Source of the DNA: UBA9620 sp965220695
GTDB lineage: Bacteria > Acidobacteriota > Vicinamibacteria > Vicinamibacterales > UBA8438
Assembly (NCBI GenBank): GCA_965220695.1
Contig: OZ244838.1
Location: 3,348,001 to 3,412,000 of the forward strand
Direction: 5' to 3'
DNA length: 64,000 nucleotides
Part shown: positions 16,757 to 25,516 of the stretch, piece after piece
How the letters are laid out: each line of letters begins with the position of its first letter
How positions within the stretch are numbered: position 1 is the stretch's first letter
Made by a program: the position numbers and the translations under genes
The notes under the pieces: generated by a model
The model's database searches: none
Told to the model about the DNA's origin: nothing
Seen by the model: the letters and a program-made list of their open reading frames with translations, nothing else

Positions 16757-17593
16757 ATGCCAACCCTCCCCGTCCCCAGTGCATCCGAACCGGATCCCCG
16801 CGATGCGGTGGACGAGCCGGTCGAGCCGATCGACGAGGAAGAGAACGAGCTCGACGGCGCCGGCGGCCGGATGTCCTTTCTGGATCATCTGGACGAGCTG
16901 CGCAAGCGGCTGATTACGGCGGTAGGGTCGATCTTCGTCGGGTTCATCGTCGCGTTCATCTTCGTCGAACCGATCGAAGCCTTCATCATGGTGCCGCTCT
17001 ATGAACTGCTGCCGGAAGACAGCATGATCATCTTCACGGTTCCGACCGAAGGCTTCTTCGTAACAATCAAGATCGCCGCGCTGGCCGGGTTGATTCTCGC
17101 GATGCCCGTGGTGCTTCTGCAGTTCTGGCGCTTCGTGGCCCCGGGGCTGTACGCGCACGAGAAGAAATTCGCCATTCCGTTCGTGGTGCTGTCGAGCCTG
17201 TTTTTCGCGGGCGGGTGCCTGTTTGCCCACTACCTGCTGTTCCCGATCGCCTGGCGGTTCCTCGGCAGCTTCTCGAACGAGTACCTGACGTTCATGCCGA
17301 GTCTTCAACCGACGTTCTCGTTGTATGTCCGGCTCGTTCTGGCGTGTGGCGTCGTGTTCCAACTGCCCACCGTGGTGTTCTTCCTGGCGCGCATCGGTGT
17401 GGTGACCGCTCGGTTCATGGTGCGCAACACGAAGTACGCCATCCTGATCATCTTCATCTTGGCGGCGGTCCTGACCCCGACCGGAGACCCGGCCACGCTG
17501 ACGCTGATGGCGGCCCCGATGGTGCTGCTCTACGGACTCAGTATCGGCATCGCGTGGGCGGTCGCTCCGCGCCGGAACAAGGACGACCTCTAG
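16757..17593 (+). CDS. tatC: Sec-independent protein translocase TatC
   Basis: TatC is the six-helix receptor for twin-arginine signal peptides. After an acidic N-terminal extension of about 38 residues comes the family start MSFLDHLDELRKRL, in which the conserved Glu of HLDELR is present. Six membrane segments follow, with the FVAPGLYAHEKKF motif after the second. The 278-residue length includes the extension; ATG 16871 is an alternative start that would remove it. The TAG stop is the edge of a dispersed repeat. Confidence 0.95.
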   Translation: MPTLPVPSASEPDPRDAVDEPVEPIDEEENELDGAGGRMSFLDHLDELRKRLITAVGSIFVGFIVAFIFVEPIEAFIMVPLYELLPEDSMIIFTVPTEGFFVTIKIAALAGLILAMPVVLLQFWRFVAPGLYAHEKKFAIPFVVLSSLFFAGGCLFAHYLLFPIAWRFLGSFSNEYLTFMPSLQPTFSLYVRLVLACGVVFQLPTVVFFLARIGVVTARFMVRNTKYAILIIFILAAVLTPTGDPATLTLMAAPMVLLYGLSIGIAWAVAPRRNKDDL

Positions 17594-17754
17594 CAGCCCG
17601 TGGCAAAAGCCCCGCTGCATTCGATCGGCGCTGCATCCCGCTGCGCGGCGTTGTTCCTCGGTCACATACTGCCGGTATGTTCCCTCGTCTCGCCTTGCGC
17701 AGCGGGCGCACCACCGATCTCGGTGCAACGCGGGGTTTCACCACGGACTGCTAG
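17590..17754 (-). repeat. CTAG-ended imperfect palindromic repeat, copy 2 (best full-length copy)
   Basis: This 165-bp copy has CTAG at both ends. The right end (read on the minus strand) is CTAGCAGTCCGTGG then TGAAACCCCGCG; the left end is CTAGCAGCCCGTGG then CAAAAGCCCCGC. The interior holds the palindrome ACATAC-TGCCG-GTATGT at 17664-17680, a GAGGGAACAT motif, and GGGATGCAGCGCC near the far end, all recurring in other copies. The left TAG is the tatC stop. The orientation is opposite to that of most copies relative to the upstream gene. Confidence 0.88.
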
Positions 17755-17805
17755 CAGTCCGTGGCCGTTGACCGAGCGCGGATTGGCTGTGCATCCCGTT
17801 TTGAA
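17751..17805 (+). repeat. Partial tandem copy of the CTAG repeat
   Basis: It shares the CTAG of the previous copy and continues CAGTCCGTGG, then diverges, with only GCATCCCG later resembling the family. It may be the remnant of a second insertion into the same CTAG. The copy after rpsC also shows a doubled end. Confidence 0.5.
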
Positions 17806-17829
17806 TCATACAGTTCTGGCCGATACTCA

Positions 17830-17859
17830 TTGACTTCGATTGAGTGCCGGTCGTAACAT
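17830..17859 (+). promoter_or_regulatory. Predicted promoter for the OmpA-like gene
   Basis: TTGACT (17830-17835) and TAACAT (17854-17859) lie 18 bases apart, about 55 bases before the start codon. ACTCA (17825-17829) and TGAGT (17841-17845) form a short inverted repeat around the -35 box that could be an operator. Confidence 0.5.
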
Positions 17860-17912
17860 GTGCCGAATGCAGAACTTTCACGTAACGTGTGCTCCTGGAG
17901 AGTAGACCCGCG

Positions 17913-19562
17913 ATGAGACAACTCCTTGTATCCACAGCGCTGACAGTCTGCTTCTGCTTCGCCGCCGCCGGAATAGCGACCGCGCAGGACGACGATTCCG
18001 AGGTCAGACCCGGCAACACCACCTGGTTGGGCGACACCGGATTGTGGTTCGTGCCGACCGGAGAAATTCTGCCGGACGGCAAATGGTCGGTCAGCGGTAG
18101 TCGGGCCAATATCGATCGCGCGCAGGGGCTCTCTGACATCAGCCACATAATCGGCACCTTCGGCGTCGGAATCAGCGACCGGGTCGAGATCTTCGGTTCG
18201 GTCCGGGCCGACACCCGGCTCCTGCGCAGGGCGCGCCCGCTGTTCGATCCAGGTAGCGCCGCGAATGGCGGTGTGCTGCACGAGTATCCGCACGTCACCG
18301 ACTTCTGGAACGGCGATCACTTCGGTGACGTCATCCTCGGCGGCAAGTTCAACATCGCGTCCGAGCACCGGATGCATCCGGCGGCGCTGGCGCTGCGCGC
18401 GGCGGCGAAGTTCCCGACCGGGAACGAAGCGGCGGGTGCGAGCACCGGCGCGTCGGACGTCATGGTCGATTTCGTCGTCAGCAAGAACGTCGGAGACCGT
18501 GTGGAACTGGCTGGCTTCGGCGGATTCCTGTTCCGCGGCGAGCCGAGCGGCGTCACGCTGGGACACGGCGTGCGCTGGGGGATCGGCGCCGGGTTCCCTG
18601 CCAACGGTTCGGTCAGACTGTTCACCGAGTTGCACGGAGAGATGCCGCTCGAGGACAACGTGACACTGACGACCCCCTTGACCGGCATCGACGGCAGCAT
18701 GTCGGCCCTGCTGTCTCAGATCGCTGCACCGATCGACGTCATGCTGGGACTGCAGTGGCAGTCCACGAGCGGGATGTTCATCGGCGCCGGGGTCACGTAC
18801 GCCATGCAGGCGCGCGGTGCAATGGGCACGGCCGCAAACATGATCGGCCTGCAGGTGCGGCTCGGGTATCACCCAGGTGTCCGCCGCTATGTGGCGCCCC
18901 CACCGCCGCCGCCACCGCCGCCCGACCCGCCGGTCAACAGGCCGCCCACGGTCACCGCCAACTGCGATCCGTGTGAGGTCGAGCCGGGCGCCACCTCGAC
19001 CGTGACCGCCAACGCGAACGATCCGGACGGCGATCCCCTGACATATCGGTGGAGCGCGCCTGCCGGCACGCTCGACCCGACCAACCAGATGGCGACCACC
19101 TGGACCGCGCCGGATGAAGACGGCCCGGTACCCGTGACCGTCACCGTCGACGACGGACGCGGCGGTTCGGCATCTGACACCGCCACCATTCGCGTCGTAT
19201 CGCCGCCGCCGCCGCCGCCGCGGGAGTACGCGTTCGAGGACGTGCACTTCGACTTCGATCGGTACACGCTGCGGCCGGGCGCAACACGTATTCTCGACGA
19301 GGCGATCGCCGCGATGAACGACGACCCGAATCTGAGCCTTACGCTAGAGGGTCATACGTGCAACATCGGCACGTCCGAGTACAACCAGGCGCTCGGTGAG
19401 CGGCGAGCCACTTCCGTGCGTGACTATCTGACGAGCCGTGGCATCGCCGCCAGCCGGCTGCAGACGGTCACCTTCGGTGAAGAGCGCCCGTTGCACGACA
19501 ACGCGCGCGAGGAAACCCGGCGCCTGAACCGCCGCGCCGCCTTCGTAGTCCGCATGCAGTAA
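17913..19562 (+). CDS. OmpA family outer-membrane protein with beta-barrel, Ig-like and peptidoglycan-binding domains
   Basis: The ATG at 17913 gives a signal peptide (MRQLLVSTALTVCFCFAAAG, probable cut after GIATA) and a 549-residue product. Residues about 30-325 look like a porin-type beta-barrel. A run of nine prolines near 330 acts as a spacer. Residues about 345-430 form a PKD/Ig-like domain (NANDPDGDPLTYRWSA, TVDDGRGGSASDTATI). The end is an OmpA peptidoglycan-binding domain (VHFDFDRYTLRPGA, LEGHTCNIGTSEYNQALGER). The likely role is linking outer membrane and cell wall. A GTG at 17889 would add 8 residues without helping the signal peptide. Confidence 0.88.
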   Translation: MRQLLVSTALTVCFCFAAAGIATAQDDDSEVRPGNTTWLGDTGLWFVPTGEILPDGKWSVSGSRANIDRAQGLSDISHIIGTFGVGISDRVEIFGSVRADTRLLRRARPLFDPGSAANGGVLHEYPHVTDFWNGDHFGDVILGGKFNIASEHRMHPAALALRAAAKFPTGNEAAGASTGASDVMVDFVVSKNVGDRVELAGFGGFLFRGEPSGVTLGHGVRWGIGAGFPANGSVRLFTELHGEMPLEDNVTLTTPLTGIDGSMSALLSQIAAPIDVMLGLQWQSTSGMFIGAGVTYAMQARGAMGTAANMIGLQVRLGYHPGVRRYVAPPPPPPPPPDPPVNRPPTVTANCDPCEVEPGATSTVTANANDPDGDPLTYRWSAPAGTLDPTNQMATTWTAPDEDGPVPVTVTVDDGRGGSASDTATIRVVSPPPPPPREYAFEDVHFDFDRYTLRPGATRILDEAIAAMNDDPNLSLTLEGHTCNIGTSEYNQALGERRATSVRDYLTSRGIAASRLQTVTFGEERPLHDNAREETRRLNRRAAFVVRMQ

Positions 19563-19589
19563 CGCGCCAACGACGCGGCGCCGGATCGA

Positions 19590-21041
19590 TCAGTAGGACT
19601 TGGCGAAGTACGCATCGACCTGACCGGGGCGACCGCACTGGATGCAGTCGCCGGAGGTTCCGGACGGTTCGAGTGGCAGATTCCGGATGGAGGCCTGAGT
19701 GGCAGTCTTGATCCGGGTTTCACATTCTGCCGAGCCACACCAGGGGGCCACGACGTAGCCTGGGCGGCCTTTGAGGCTCGCGTCGAATTCGGCTCGACTG
19801 GTGGTCTTCATGGTGTGGTCCTCGCGGAACGTGATCGCGCGGTCGTACAGCTCCTGCTGAATCGTTTCCAACAACTCGCCGACACGACCGGCCAACCCGT
19901 CCATCGAGGTCGGTGATTTGTCTCTGGTGTCGCGACGAACCAACATCACCTGCTCGTTCTTCACGTCCCGTGGGCCGATCTCTATCCGAAGCGGCACGCC
20001 GCGCATTTCCCACTCCGCATATTTCCATCCAGGCGAATGCGCTTCCCGGTCATCAAGCATCACGCGGATACCCCGTGCTTCGAGTTCGGTCTTGATCCGC
20101 TCGGCATGCGGCAATACGGTCAGGCGCCAGTCACCGCGAGGAATGGGGACCATCACTACCTGATACGGCGCAATGCGTGGCGGCAGAATGAGCCCGCTGT
20201 CATCGCCGTGCGTCATGATGACGCCACCGATCAGACGCGTGGTCGCACCCCACGACGTCTGCCAGCCGTACTGCACCGTCTTGTCGCGTCCCTGGAACGT
20301 GATGTCGAACACCTTGGCGAAGTTCTGTCCGAGATTGTGTGACGTGGCCGCCTGCAGCGCGCGGCCATCGCCCATGAGCGCCTCGATCGAATAGGTTTTC
20401 GCGGCCCCCGCGAATTTCTCGCTCTCGGTCTTTTGACCCGCGAGCACCGGCATCGCCAGCTCGGTCTCGGCGAATTCCTTGTAGACCCCGAGCATCTTCA
20501 GCGTCTCTTCCTGTGCTTCCTCCTCGGTCTCGTGGACGGTGTGTCCCTCCTGCCAGAGGAACTCCGTCGTGCGAAGGAACAGACGGGTCACCTTCTCCCA
20601 GCGCACGACGTTCGCCCACTGGTTGATCAACACGGGCAGGTCGCGCCACGACTGGATCCACTTCGAGTACATGGTGCAGATGATCGCCTCCGACGTCGGG
20701 CGCACCACGAGCCGCTCTTCCAGCTTCTCCTCACCGCCGTGCGTGACCCAGGCCACCTGCGGCGCGAAGCCCTCGACGTGCGCCGCCTCCTTCTCGAGCA
20801 GCCCTTCCGGAATGAACATCGGGAAGTACGCGTTGACGTGTCCCGTTTCCTTGATGCGGCGGTCCAGCGCCTGCTGCATCAACTCCCACATGGCATAGCC
20901 GTAGGGGCGAATCACCATGCTGCCTTTCACGGGCGAATAGTCGGCCAACTCGGCGCGTCGGATGACATCGGTGTACCAGCGTGAAAAATCTTCAGACCTG
21001 GGAGTGATTTCCTTGACGAACGCCGCAGCCTTGTCCGACAT
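19590..21041 (-). CDS. proS: Proline--tRNA ligase, archaeal/eukaryotic type
   Basis: It charges tRNA-Pro with proline. The 483-residue size and motifs are those of the ProS type 3 group rather than the longer bacterial type with an INS editing domain: RPYGYAMWELMQQALDRRI, the class II motif VVRPTSEAIICTMY, LFLRTTEFLWQEGHT, and motif 3 with GVIMTHGDDSGLILPPRIAP. A zinc-type C-terminal region with WCGSAECE and a final Tyr (KSY) is present. ATG 21041 is preceded by GGAGG at a suitable distance. It is convergent with the OmpA-like gene and divergent from aroB. Confidence 0.95.
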   Translation of the reverse strand: MSDKAAAFVKEITPRSEDFSRWYTDVIRRAELADYSPVKGSMVIRPYGYAMWELMQQALDRRIKETGHVNAYFPMFIPEGLLEKEAAHVEGFAPQVAWVTHGGEEKLEERLVVRPTSEAIICTMYSKWIQSWRDLPVLINQWANVVRWEKVTRLFLRTTEFLWQEGHTVHETEEEAQEETLKMLGVYKEFAETELAMPVLAGQKTESEKFAGAAKTYSIEALMGDGRALQAATSHNLGQNFAKVFDITFQGRDKTVQYGWQTSWGATTRLIGGVIMTHGDDSGLILPPRIAPYQVVMVPIPRGDWRLTVLPHAERIKTELEARGIRVMLDDREAHSPGWKYAEWEMRGVPLRIEIGPRDVKNEQVMLVRRDTRDKSPTSMDGLAGRVGELLETIQQELYDRAITFREDHTMKTTSRAEFDASLKGRPGYVVAPWCGSAECETRIKTATQASIRNLPLEPSGTSGDCIQCGRPGQVDAYFAKSY

Positions 21042-21119
21042 CTGTGGTGGTTCCTCCATCCAGAAAAATGCTGCTATCCTACCATTCGGTCATTTTTGGC
21101 TCGCCGCCGAACCAACCTC

Positions 21120-22202
21120 ATGCCACCGATACGGATCGACGTTGCCAGCTCGAGCCGCACGTACCCGATCCTCGTAGCCAATGGGATCGTCGAGCAGATG
21201 CCGCGCTGGCTGTCGGAAGCGGGTGTTGGCGATCGACGATTCATCGTGTCGAGCCCGAACGTCTGGCGGCGGCATGGCGAGGCCGTGATGTCGGCGCTGC
21301 CCGGGGTCGACTACCTGCTGGTGCCGGACGGAGAACGGGCGAAGACCCATCACACCCTGGGGCGCATCTACGAATGGCTGATCCGCCGCGGCGCCGACCG
21401 GCAGTGCAGCATCATCGCCGTCGGCGGCGGCGTCATCGGTGACACCGTCGGATTCGCCGCAGCCACGTATCTGCGCGGTGTCGATCTCGTACAGGTGCCG
21501 ACGACGCTGCTGGCGCAGGTCGACAGCGCCGTGGGCGGCAAGGTCGGTGTCAACCACGCGCTGGGCAAGAACCTGATCGGCGCCTTTCATCAACCGGCGG
21601 CGGTCATAGCCGACCCCAGACTGCTCGATACGCTGCCACGCCGCGAACTCCGCGCGGGTCTGTACGAGGTTGTCAAGTACGGGGTCATCGCCAGCCGCGC
21701 GCTGTTCGAGTTGCTGGTCACCGAGCTGCAACGCATCTTTGCGCGCGATCCGGATGTGATGATCGAGATTGTCGCCGCCTCGTGCCGCATCAAGGCCGAC
21801 GTGGTGGGGACCGATGAGCGCGAAGCAGATCGCCGGCGCGTGCTGAATTTTGGACACACGGCGGGGCACGCGCTCGAAGCGGTGACCCGCTACCGGCGTC
21901 TGCGTCATGGTGAAGCGGTTGCCTACGGTATGCTCGTCGCGGCGGAACTCGGCGCGGGGCGCGGTCTGCTCGACAAGGGCGACCACACCGCGCTGACAGA
22001 GCTCATCGCACGCATGGGGCCGCTCCCCTCCGTCACCGACCTGTCGGCTACCGAAGTGCTGGAAACGATGAAGCGCGACAAGAAGGTGGTCGCGGGTCGA
22101 CTCCACATGGTGCTGCCGGACGGCCTCGGCGGCACCGTGATCGTAGACGACGTGACCGAACAGGAAACGCGGCGCGCCCTGACGACCATCGGCGTGCGAT
22201 AG
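21120..22202 (+). CDS. aroB: 3-dehydroquinate synthase
   Basis: The second step of the shikimate pathway. The 360-residue product shows the NAD-binding GGGVIGDTVGFAAATYLRG, the phosphate-binding KTHHTL region, QVDSAVGGKVGVNHALGKN, and the zinc ligands in DEREADRRRVLNFGHTAGHALE and RHGEAVAYGM. ATG 21120 (MPPIRIDVASSSRTYPI) matches the usual family start; a TTG at 21096 would add eight residues. Neither start has a clear ribosome site. No other aro genes are adjacent. Confidence 0.95.
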   Translation: MPPIRIDVASSSRTYPILVANGIVEQMPRWLSEAGVGDRRFIVSSPNVWRRHGEAVMSALPGVDYLLVPDGERAKTHHTLGRIYEWLIRRGADRQCSIIAVGGGVIGDTVGFAAATYLRGVDLVQVPTTLLAQVDSAVGGKVGVNHALGKNLIGAFHQPAAVIADPRLLDTLPRRELRAGLYEVVKYGVIASRALFELLVTELQRIFARDPDVMIEIVAASCRIKADVVGTDEREADRRRVLNFGHTAGHALEAVTRYRRLRHGEAVAYGMLVAAELGAGRGLLDKGDHTALTELIARMGPLPSVTDLSATEVLETMKRDKKVVAGRLHMVLPDGLGGTVIVDDVTEQETRRALTTIGVR

Positions 22203-22357
22203 TATCGCGCGCCCCGCCGGCGCACCATGCGTTGCAGCGGCAGCGTAGGCACCAGCCGCGCACCAGCGTGCAGGTGCAACTACGCGGGTGCCGACCCGGG
22301 CTGCAAAGGGGCGTGTGTTCGGGTACCACACCTGGACCGATACTGGACATCCACGGG

Positions 22358-22987
22358 TTACCGCACGAGATCCCAGGCGACGACTTCGACAACGCCCGAG
22401 ACCCGGTGCAAGACGGCCTCCACCGCACGACGCGCGCGGAACGGACCGAACGCCATTGCCCGTACCACCATCCGTTCCACCGGATCGTCGTCCGGGTCCT
22501 GGGTGGCAGTCGTCTCCTGGAAGACCCACGCTGCCACGAACAATCCTTGGCCGTCGCCGGCGTCTCCGATCAGATCCGCGAACCACCCCCACGCATACAA
22601 GCGCCAACGCGGCGCCGCGGCGCCGCTCACCTGGACCGGTTCATTCTTAAGCGAAGCCGTCATCTCGGTCAGATCAACCAACGACCCGTCAGCCAACCGC
22701 GCCGACAGGGACCCGAGACTGAATGTCGAACGGCCAGACTCTTCGCCCAGTACCTGCCAATCTGTCGCTCGCGTCAGTTCGGCGAGAACCTGCGTGAGCA
22801 ACCCATCGGCAGCATAGAATGCCGCCATCCCTCGACGGTGATTCGCCTCGACGGCCTCCTCGGTCATGAGGACCACCGTCAGCGCTCCGGCCAGACCTGA
22901 CACGAGCATCGCCGTCAGCAGGGTGACGAGTAGCGCGCTTCCCCGGTCGTCACGTCCGGATGCTGATCGAACGAGGTCCCCAGCCAT
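22358..22987 (-). CDS. PilX-like type IV pilus assembly protein
   Basis: A 209-residue protein with RGSALLVTLLTAMLVSGLAG near residue 15, the PilX-type N-terminal membrane segment, and FYAADGLLTQVLAEL after it. The rest is a soluble domain without a recognisable fold. Its ATG overlaps the TAA of the upstream PilW-like gene (TAATG), and it is the last gene of the pilus operon. In other systems PilX, PilV and PilW form the minor-pilin tip complex; here this is inferred from position and the N-terminal segment. Confidence 0.7.
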   Translation of the reverse strand: MAGDLVRSASGRDDRGSALLVTLLTAMLVSGLAGALTVVLMTEEAVEANHRRGMAAFYAADGLLTQVLAELTRATDWQVLGEESGRSTFSLGSLSARLADGSLVDLTEMTASLKNEPVQVSGAAAPRWRLYAWGWFADLIGDAGDGQGLFVAAWVFQETTATQDPDDDPVERMVVRAMAFGPFRARRAVEAVLHRVSGVVEVVAWDLVR

Positions 22988-24066
22988 TACCACCAATTCA
23001 GATTCCTGGGCGCCACGGTGAACGTCACCGCGTAATCAGGTACCGCTCCACGGCCCCCGAGCGCCGATCCGGGTCGGGCGAACAACCGAGGGTCTGCGCC
23101 CCGCAGCTCCTCGAGTCCACTCTGAACCCGCACGCTCACCTCGACAGCGCGGATGCGCAACAGATCGCGGTCGAAGGGCAGATCGACCGGTCCGCACCAC
23201 GGGCCGTCACCGAACTCGGCAAGGTCAATCGCGACGAGTGGACCAGTAGCGCCCCTGACCGTGTCACAGATTGGCGACTCGGAAGGCGGGCTTCCCAGAT
23301 AGCTGAACTGCAGGTCGACCAGATCGTCGACCAGTGGCAGGTCACTGCTCCAACCGTTGTACCGACGGAGCTGCGCGCGGTCGCGGCCGGCAAAGTAGTA
23401 GTGCGCGAGGGTGACAGGTACGATAACCGCGCCGGCGGCAAATTGGGTCCGCGTGGCGTGCACACGCTCGAGGGTCAACGTCACAGAGTCAGCCGACGTG
23501 ACCCGAAACAGCTCCCAGCGTCCTCGCTCATCGAAGACCAGAACCAGGTCACTCCGGCGGTAGCCGCAGACCGGCTCTGTACACGTGGAGTCATGAAGCC
23601 GGACCGATTCCACATCTCCGGTGATTGGGGTAGGGACGGTGGTTTCCGTCGCTGGCCCTCGAGATACCGACAAGAGTGTCACCCCACTCGATCCGGGGTG
23701 ACGATGCTCACTGCCGGCAGCCCTGCGTCCAAGTACATACGGCACCACCGGCGGCAGAAACCGACCGAGCGGACCTGGCGCCACTGATGTCGTTCCCCGT
23801 CCGGCGTCGATCAGATCTGAGAGCAAGCGATCGAATGCGTGCCTGAGCCGCTGGTGCATGTCGGCGGCAGCAGGAAGCGCACGGTTCAGTGCCGTCGCCG
23901 GCCGGGCCAATTCGAACAACCCGCCCAGCACCAGCAAGGCCAGTCCCAAGGCGAGCGTAGTCTCGACCAGGGACAACCCCGCAACCGGTATCCGACAACC
24001 ACCGTCTGCCCGCGTACGCGGCGCACCCCTGCTCGAACCCACCGGTCGTGAGTCACTGTGGTTCAT
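22987..24066 (-). CDS. PilW-like minor pilin
   Basis: A 359-residue protein with a long basic leader and the processing site GLSLVETTLALGLALLVLGG, where prepilin peptidase would cut after Gly and Glu+5 is kept. The soluble part contains paired Cys residues (CTEPVCGY). It shares ATGA with the PilV-like stop and TAATG with the PilX-like start, so the three are tightly coupled. It is likely a pilus tip or priming subunit. Confidence 0.75.
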   Translation of the reverse strand: MNHSDSRPVGSSRGAPRTRADGGCRIPVAGLSLVETTLALGLALLVLGGLFELARPATALNRALPAAADMHQRLRHAFDRLLSDLIDAGRGTTSVAPGPLGRFLPPVVPYVLGRRAAGSEHRHPGSSGVTLLSVSRGPATETTVPTPITGDVESVRLHDSTCTEPVCGYRRSDLVLVFDERGRWELFRVTSADSVTLTLERVHATRTQFAAGAVIVPVTLAHYYFAGRDRAQLRRYNGWSSDLPLVDDLVDLQFSYLGSPPSESPICDTVRGATGPLVAIDLAEFGDGPWCGPVDLPFDRDLLRIRAVEVSVRVQSGLEELRGADPRLFARPGSALGGRGAVPDYAVTFTVAPRNLNWW

Positions 24067-24557
24067 CGTACCGGCACCAGCGTGAGCACGCGCACGCCAT
24101 CTGGCGGCACGGCCCCGTCCAACGATCCCGATCCGGAAGGCAGGACCGGAGCCACCTGCACCGCCACGGTGATCACGTTGTCCATCCCCGGACCGAGCTG
24201 CCAGATTCGCTCAAAGCGCGCTCCGTCCGAGGCGCCGGATGTGAGCCGGCCGTTCTGATCAAGGTGCTCTACCTGCAATCCTGTGACGACAGGAACCTCC
24301 TCGGCGTCCCGCGTCGCGAGTTCGGCACGCACTTGCTCGATTTTCTCGACAGTCAGCACCAGAGACGACGTGCGATGTCGCGCCCGCACCAGCGACTGCG
24401 CCGACAACCCGAACAGTTGCGCAACCCCGGCGGCCAGGGTCACGAGGAGCCCCACCGCAATGACGACTTCGACCAACCCGAAACCGGCCCGTGCGTTTCC
24501 GCGGCCTCTTTCCAGGCGCCGGCCATGATCAGTTCGACATGCCACTCCAATTGCCAT
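24063..24557 (-). CDS. PilV-like minor pilin
   Basis: A 164-residue prepilin-like protein with ARAGFGLVEVVIAVGLLV near residue 23: Gly before Phe at the cleavage site and Glu+5, then a hydrophobic helix. The downstream domain is short. The start is the ATG at 24557; an in-frame GTG 12 bases further on is possible. About 190 bases without a gene separate it from pilD, so it may be expressed by readthrough or from an unseen promoter. Confidence 0.75.
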   Translation of the reverse strand: MAIGVACRTDHGRRLERGRGNARAGFGLVEVVIAVGLLVTLAAGVAQLFGLSAQSLVRARHRTSSLVLTVEKIEQVRAELATRDAEEVPVVTGLQVEHLDQNGRLTSGASDGARFERIWQLGPGMDNVITVAVQVAPVLPSGSGSLDGAVPPDGVRVLTLVPVR

Positions 24558-24745
24558 ACGTCGTCCGAGTGCAATGTCGGTTCCAGGTCAATGTGAGAAC
24601 GGAGAGCGAAGGAACGCAGGGACGCCTGCCATGTGCGACTCTGCAGCCGGCGAGTTCTTCATCCGGAGAACGCGGAATGCATCGCAGATAATGCGCCCTG
24701 CGCCTGACCCCGAAGGTCGGCGTAACGCGGGAGGTTTGCTACCGA

Positions 24746-25516
24746 CTACGAGTACAACCCGACATACCACGCGAGCAGCGGCTGCCCGAGATGCATAGCG
24801 ATCACAGCACCCGCGGCCAGGAACGAGCCGAGCGGGAGCGGGTATTTCATGTGTCGCCGGTCGAACATCACCATCCCGACGCCCACGGCAGACCCGGTCA
24901 GCGACGCGAGCAGCAGGGTCACCAGCGTGAGTTGCCATCCAAGAAACGCGCCGATCATCGCAAGCATCCTCACATCGCCGTCACCCATGCCCTCCTCGCC
25001 GCGAACCCGGAAGTAGGCCTCGCCCACGGCCCACAACACCCCTCCCCCCGCGGCGACGCCGATGAGCGCCGACCGCCAGCCTGGTTCCAGGAAGATACTG
25101 GCGGCCAGACCGCTCAGGATGCCCGGCAGGGTGATGACGTCAGGCAGCAAGCGATGCTGCAGGTCGACCACGAACAGTACGATCATGGCGGCAACGAACA
25201 GCAGTCGAACCGGCAATAGCGGCTGCCAACCGAGTTGCCAATACTGCAGCAGAAACAAGGTCCCGGTGACCGCTTCGACGATCGGATACACCGGCGATAT
25301 TGTCGCCTGACAGGTCCGGCACCGCCCGCCGAGTCGCAGCCAGCTCCACACCGGCACGTTGTCGAACCAACGCAGGCCCTGACCACAGGATGGACACCTG
25401 GACGGCGGGCTGACGATCGATTCGCGGCGTGGCAGACGATAGATGCAGACATTGAGAAAACTGCCGATGGCCAACCCGAAAACGGCCACGAGACCAGAGG
25501 CCAGTGGTTCGGTCAT
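24746..25516 (-). CDS. pilD: Prepilin peptidase/N-methyltransferase PilD
   Basis: A membrane aspartyl protease that cleaves prepilin leaders and methylates the new N-terminus. The 256-residue product has GSFLNVCIYRLPRRESI, the zinc-type cysteine pairs CPSCGQ and CRTCQ, and the two catalytic Asp regions VVDLQHRLLPD and GMGDGDVRM, with about seven membrane segments. Its ATG overlaps the stop of the preceding broken frame (ATGA). Confidence 0.95.
   Translation of the reverse strand: MTEPLASGLVAVFGLAIGSFLNVCIYRLPRRESIVSPPSRCPSCGQGLRWFDNVPVWSWLRLGGRCRTCQATISPVYPIVEAVTGTLFLLQYWQLGWQPLLPVRLLFVAAMIVLFVVDLQHRLLPDVITLPGILSGLAASIFLEPGWRSALIGVAAGGGVLWAVGEAYFRVRGEEGMGDGDVRMLAMIGAFLGWQLTLVTLLLASLTGSAVGVGMVMFDRRHMKYPLPLGSFLAAGAVIAMHLGQPLLAWYVGLYS

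Noticed and set aside
17590..17754. Idea that the CTAG repeats are CRISPR units, integron attC sites or intrinsic terminators
   Set aside because: Copies are scattered singly and not regularly spaced, no cas or integrase gene is present, orientation varies, and no U tract follows the stems, several of which lie inside an essential operon.
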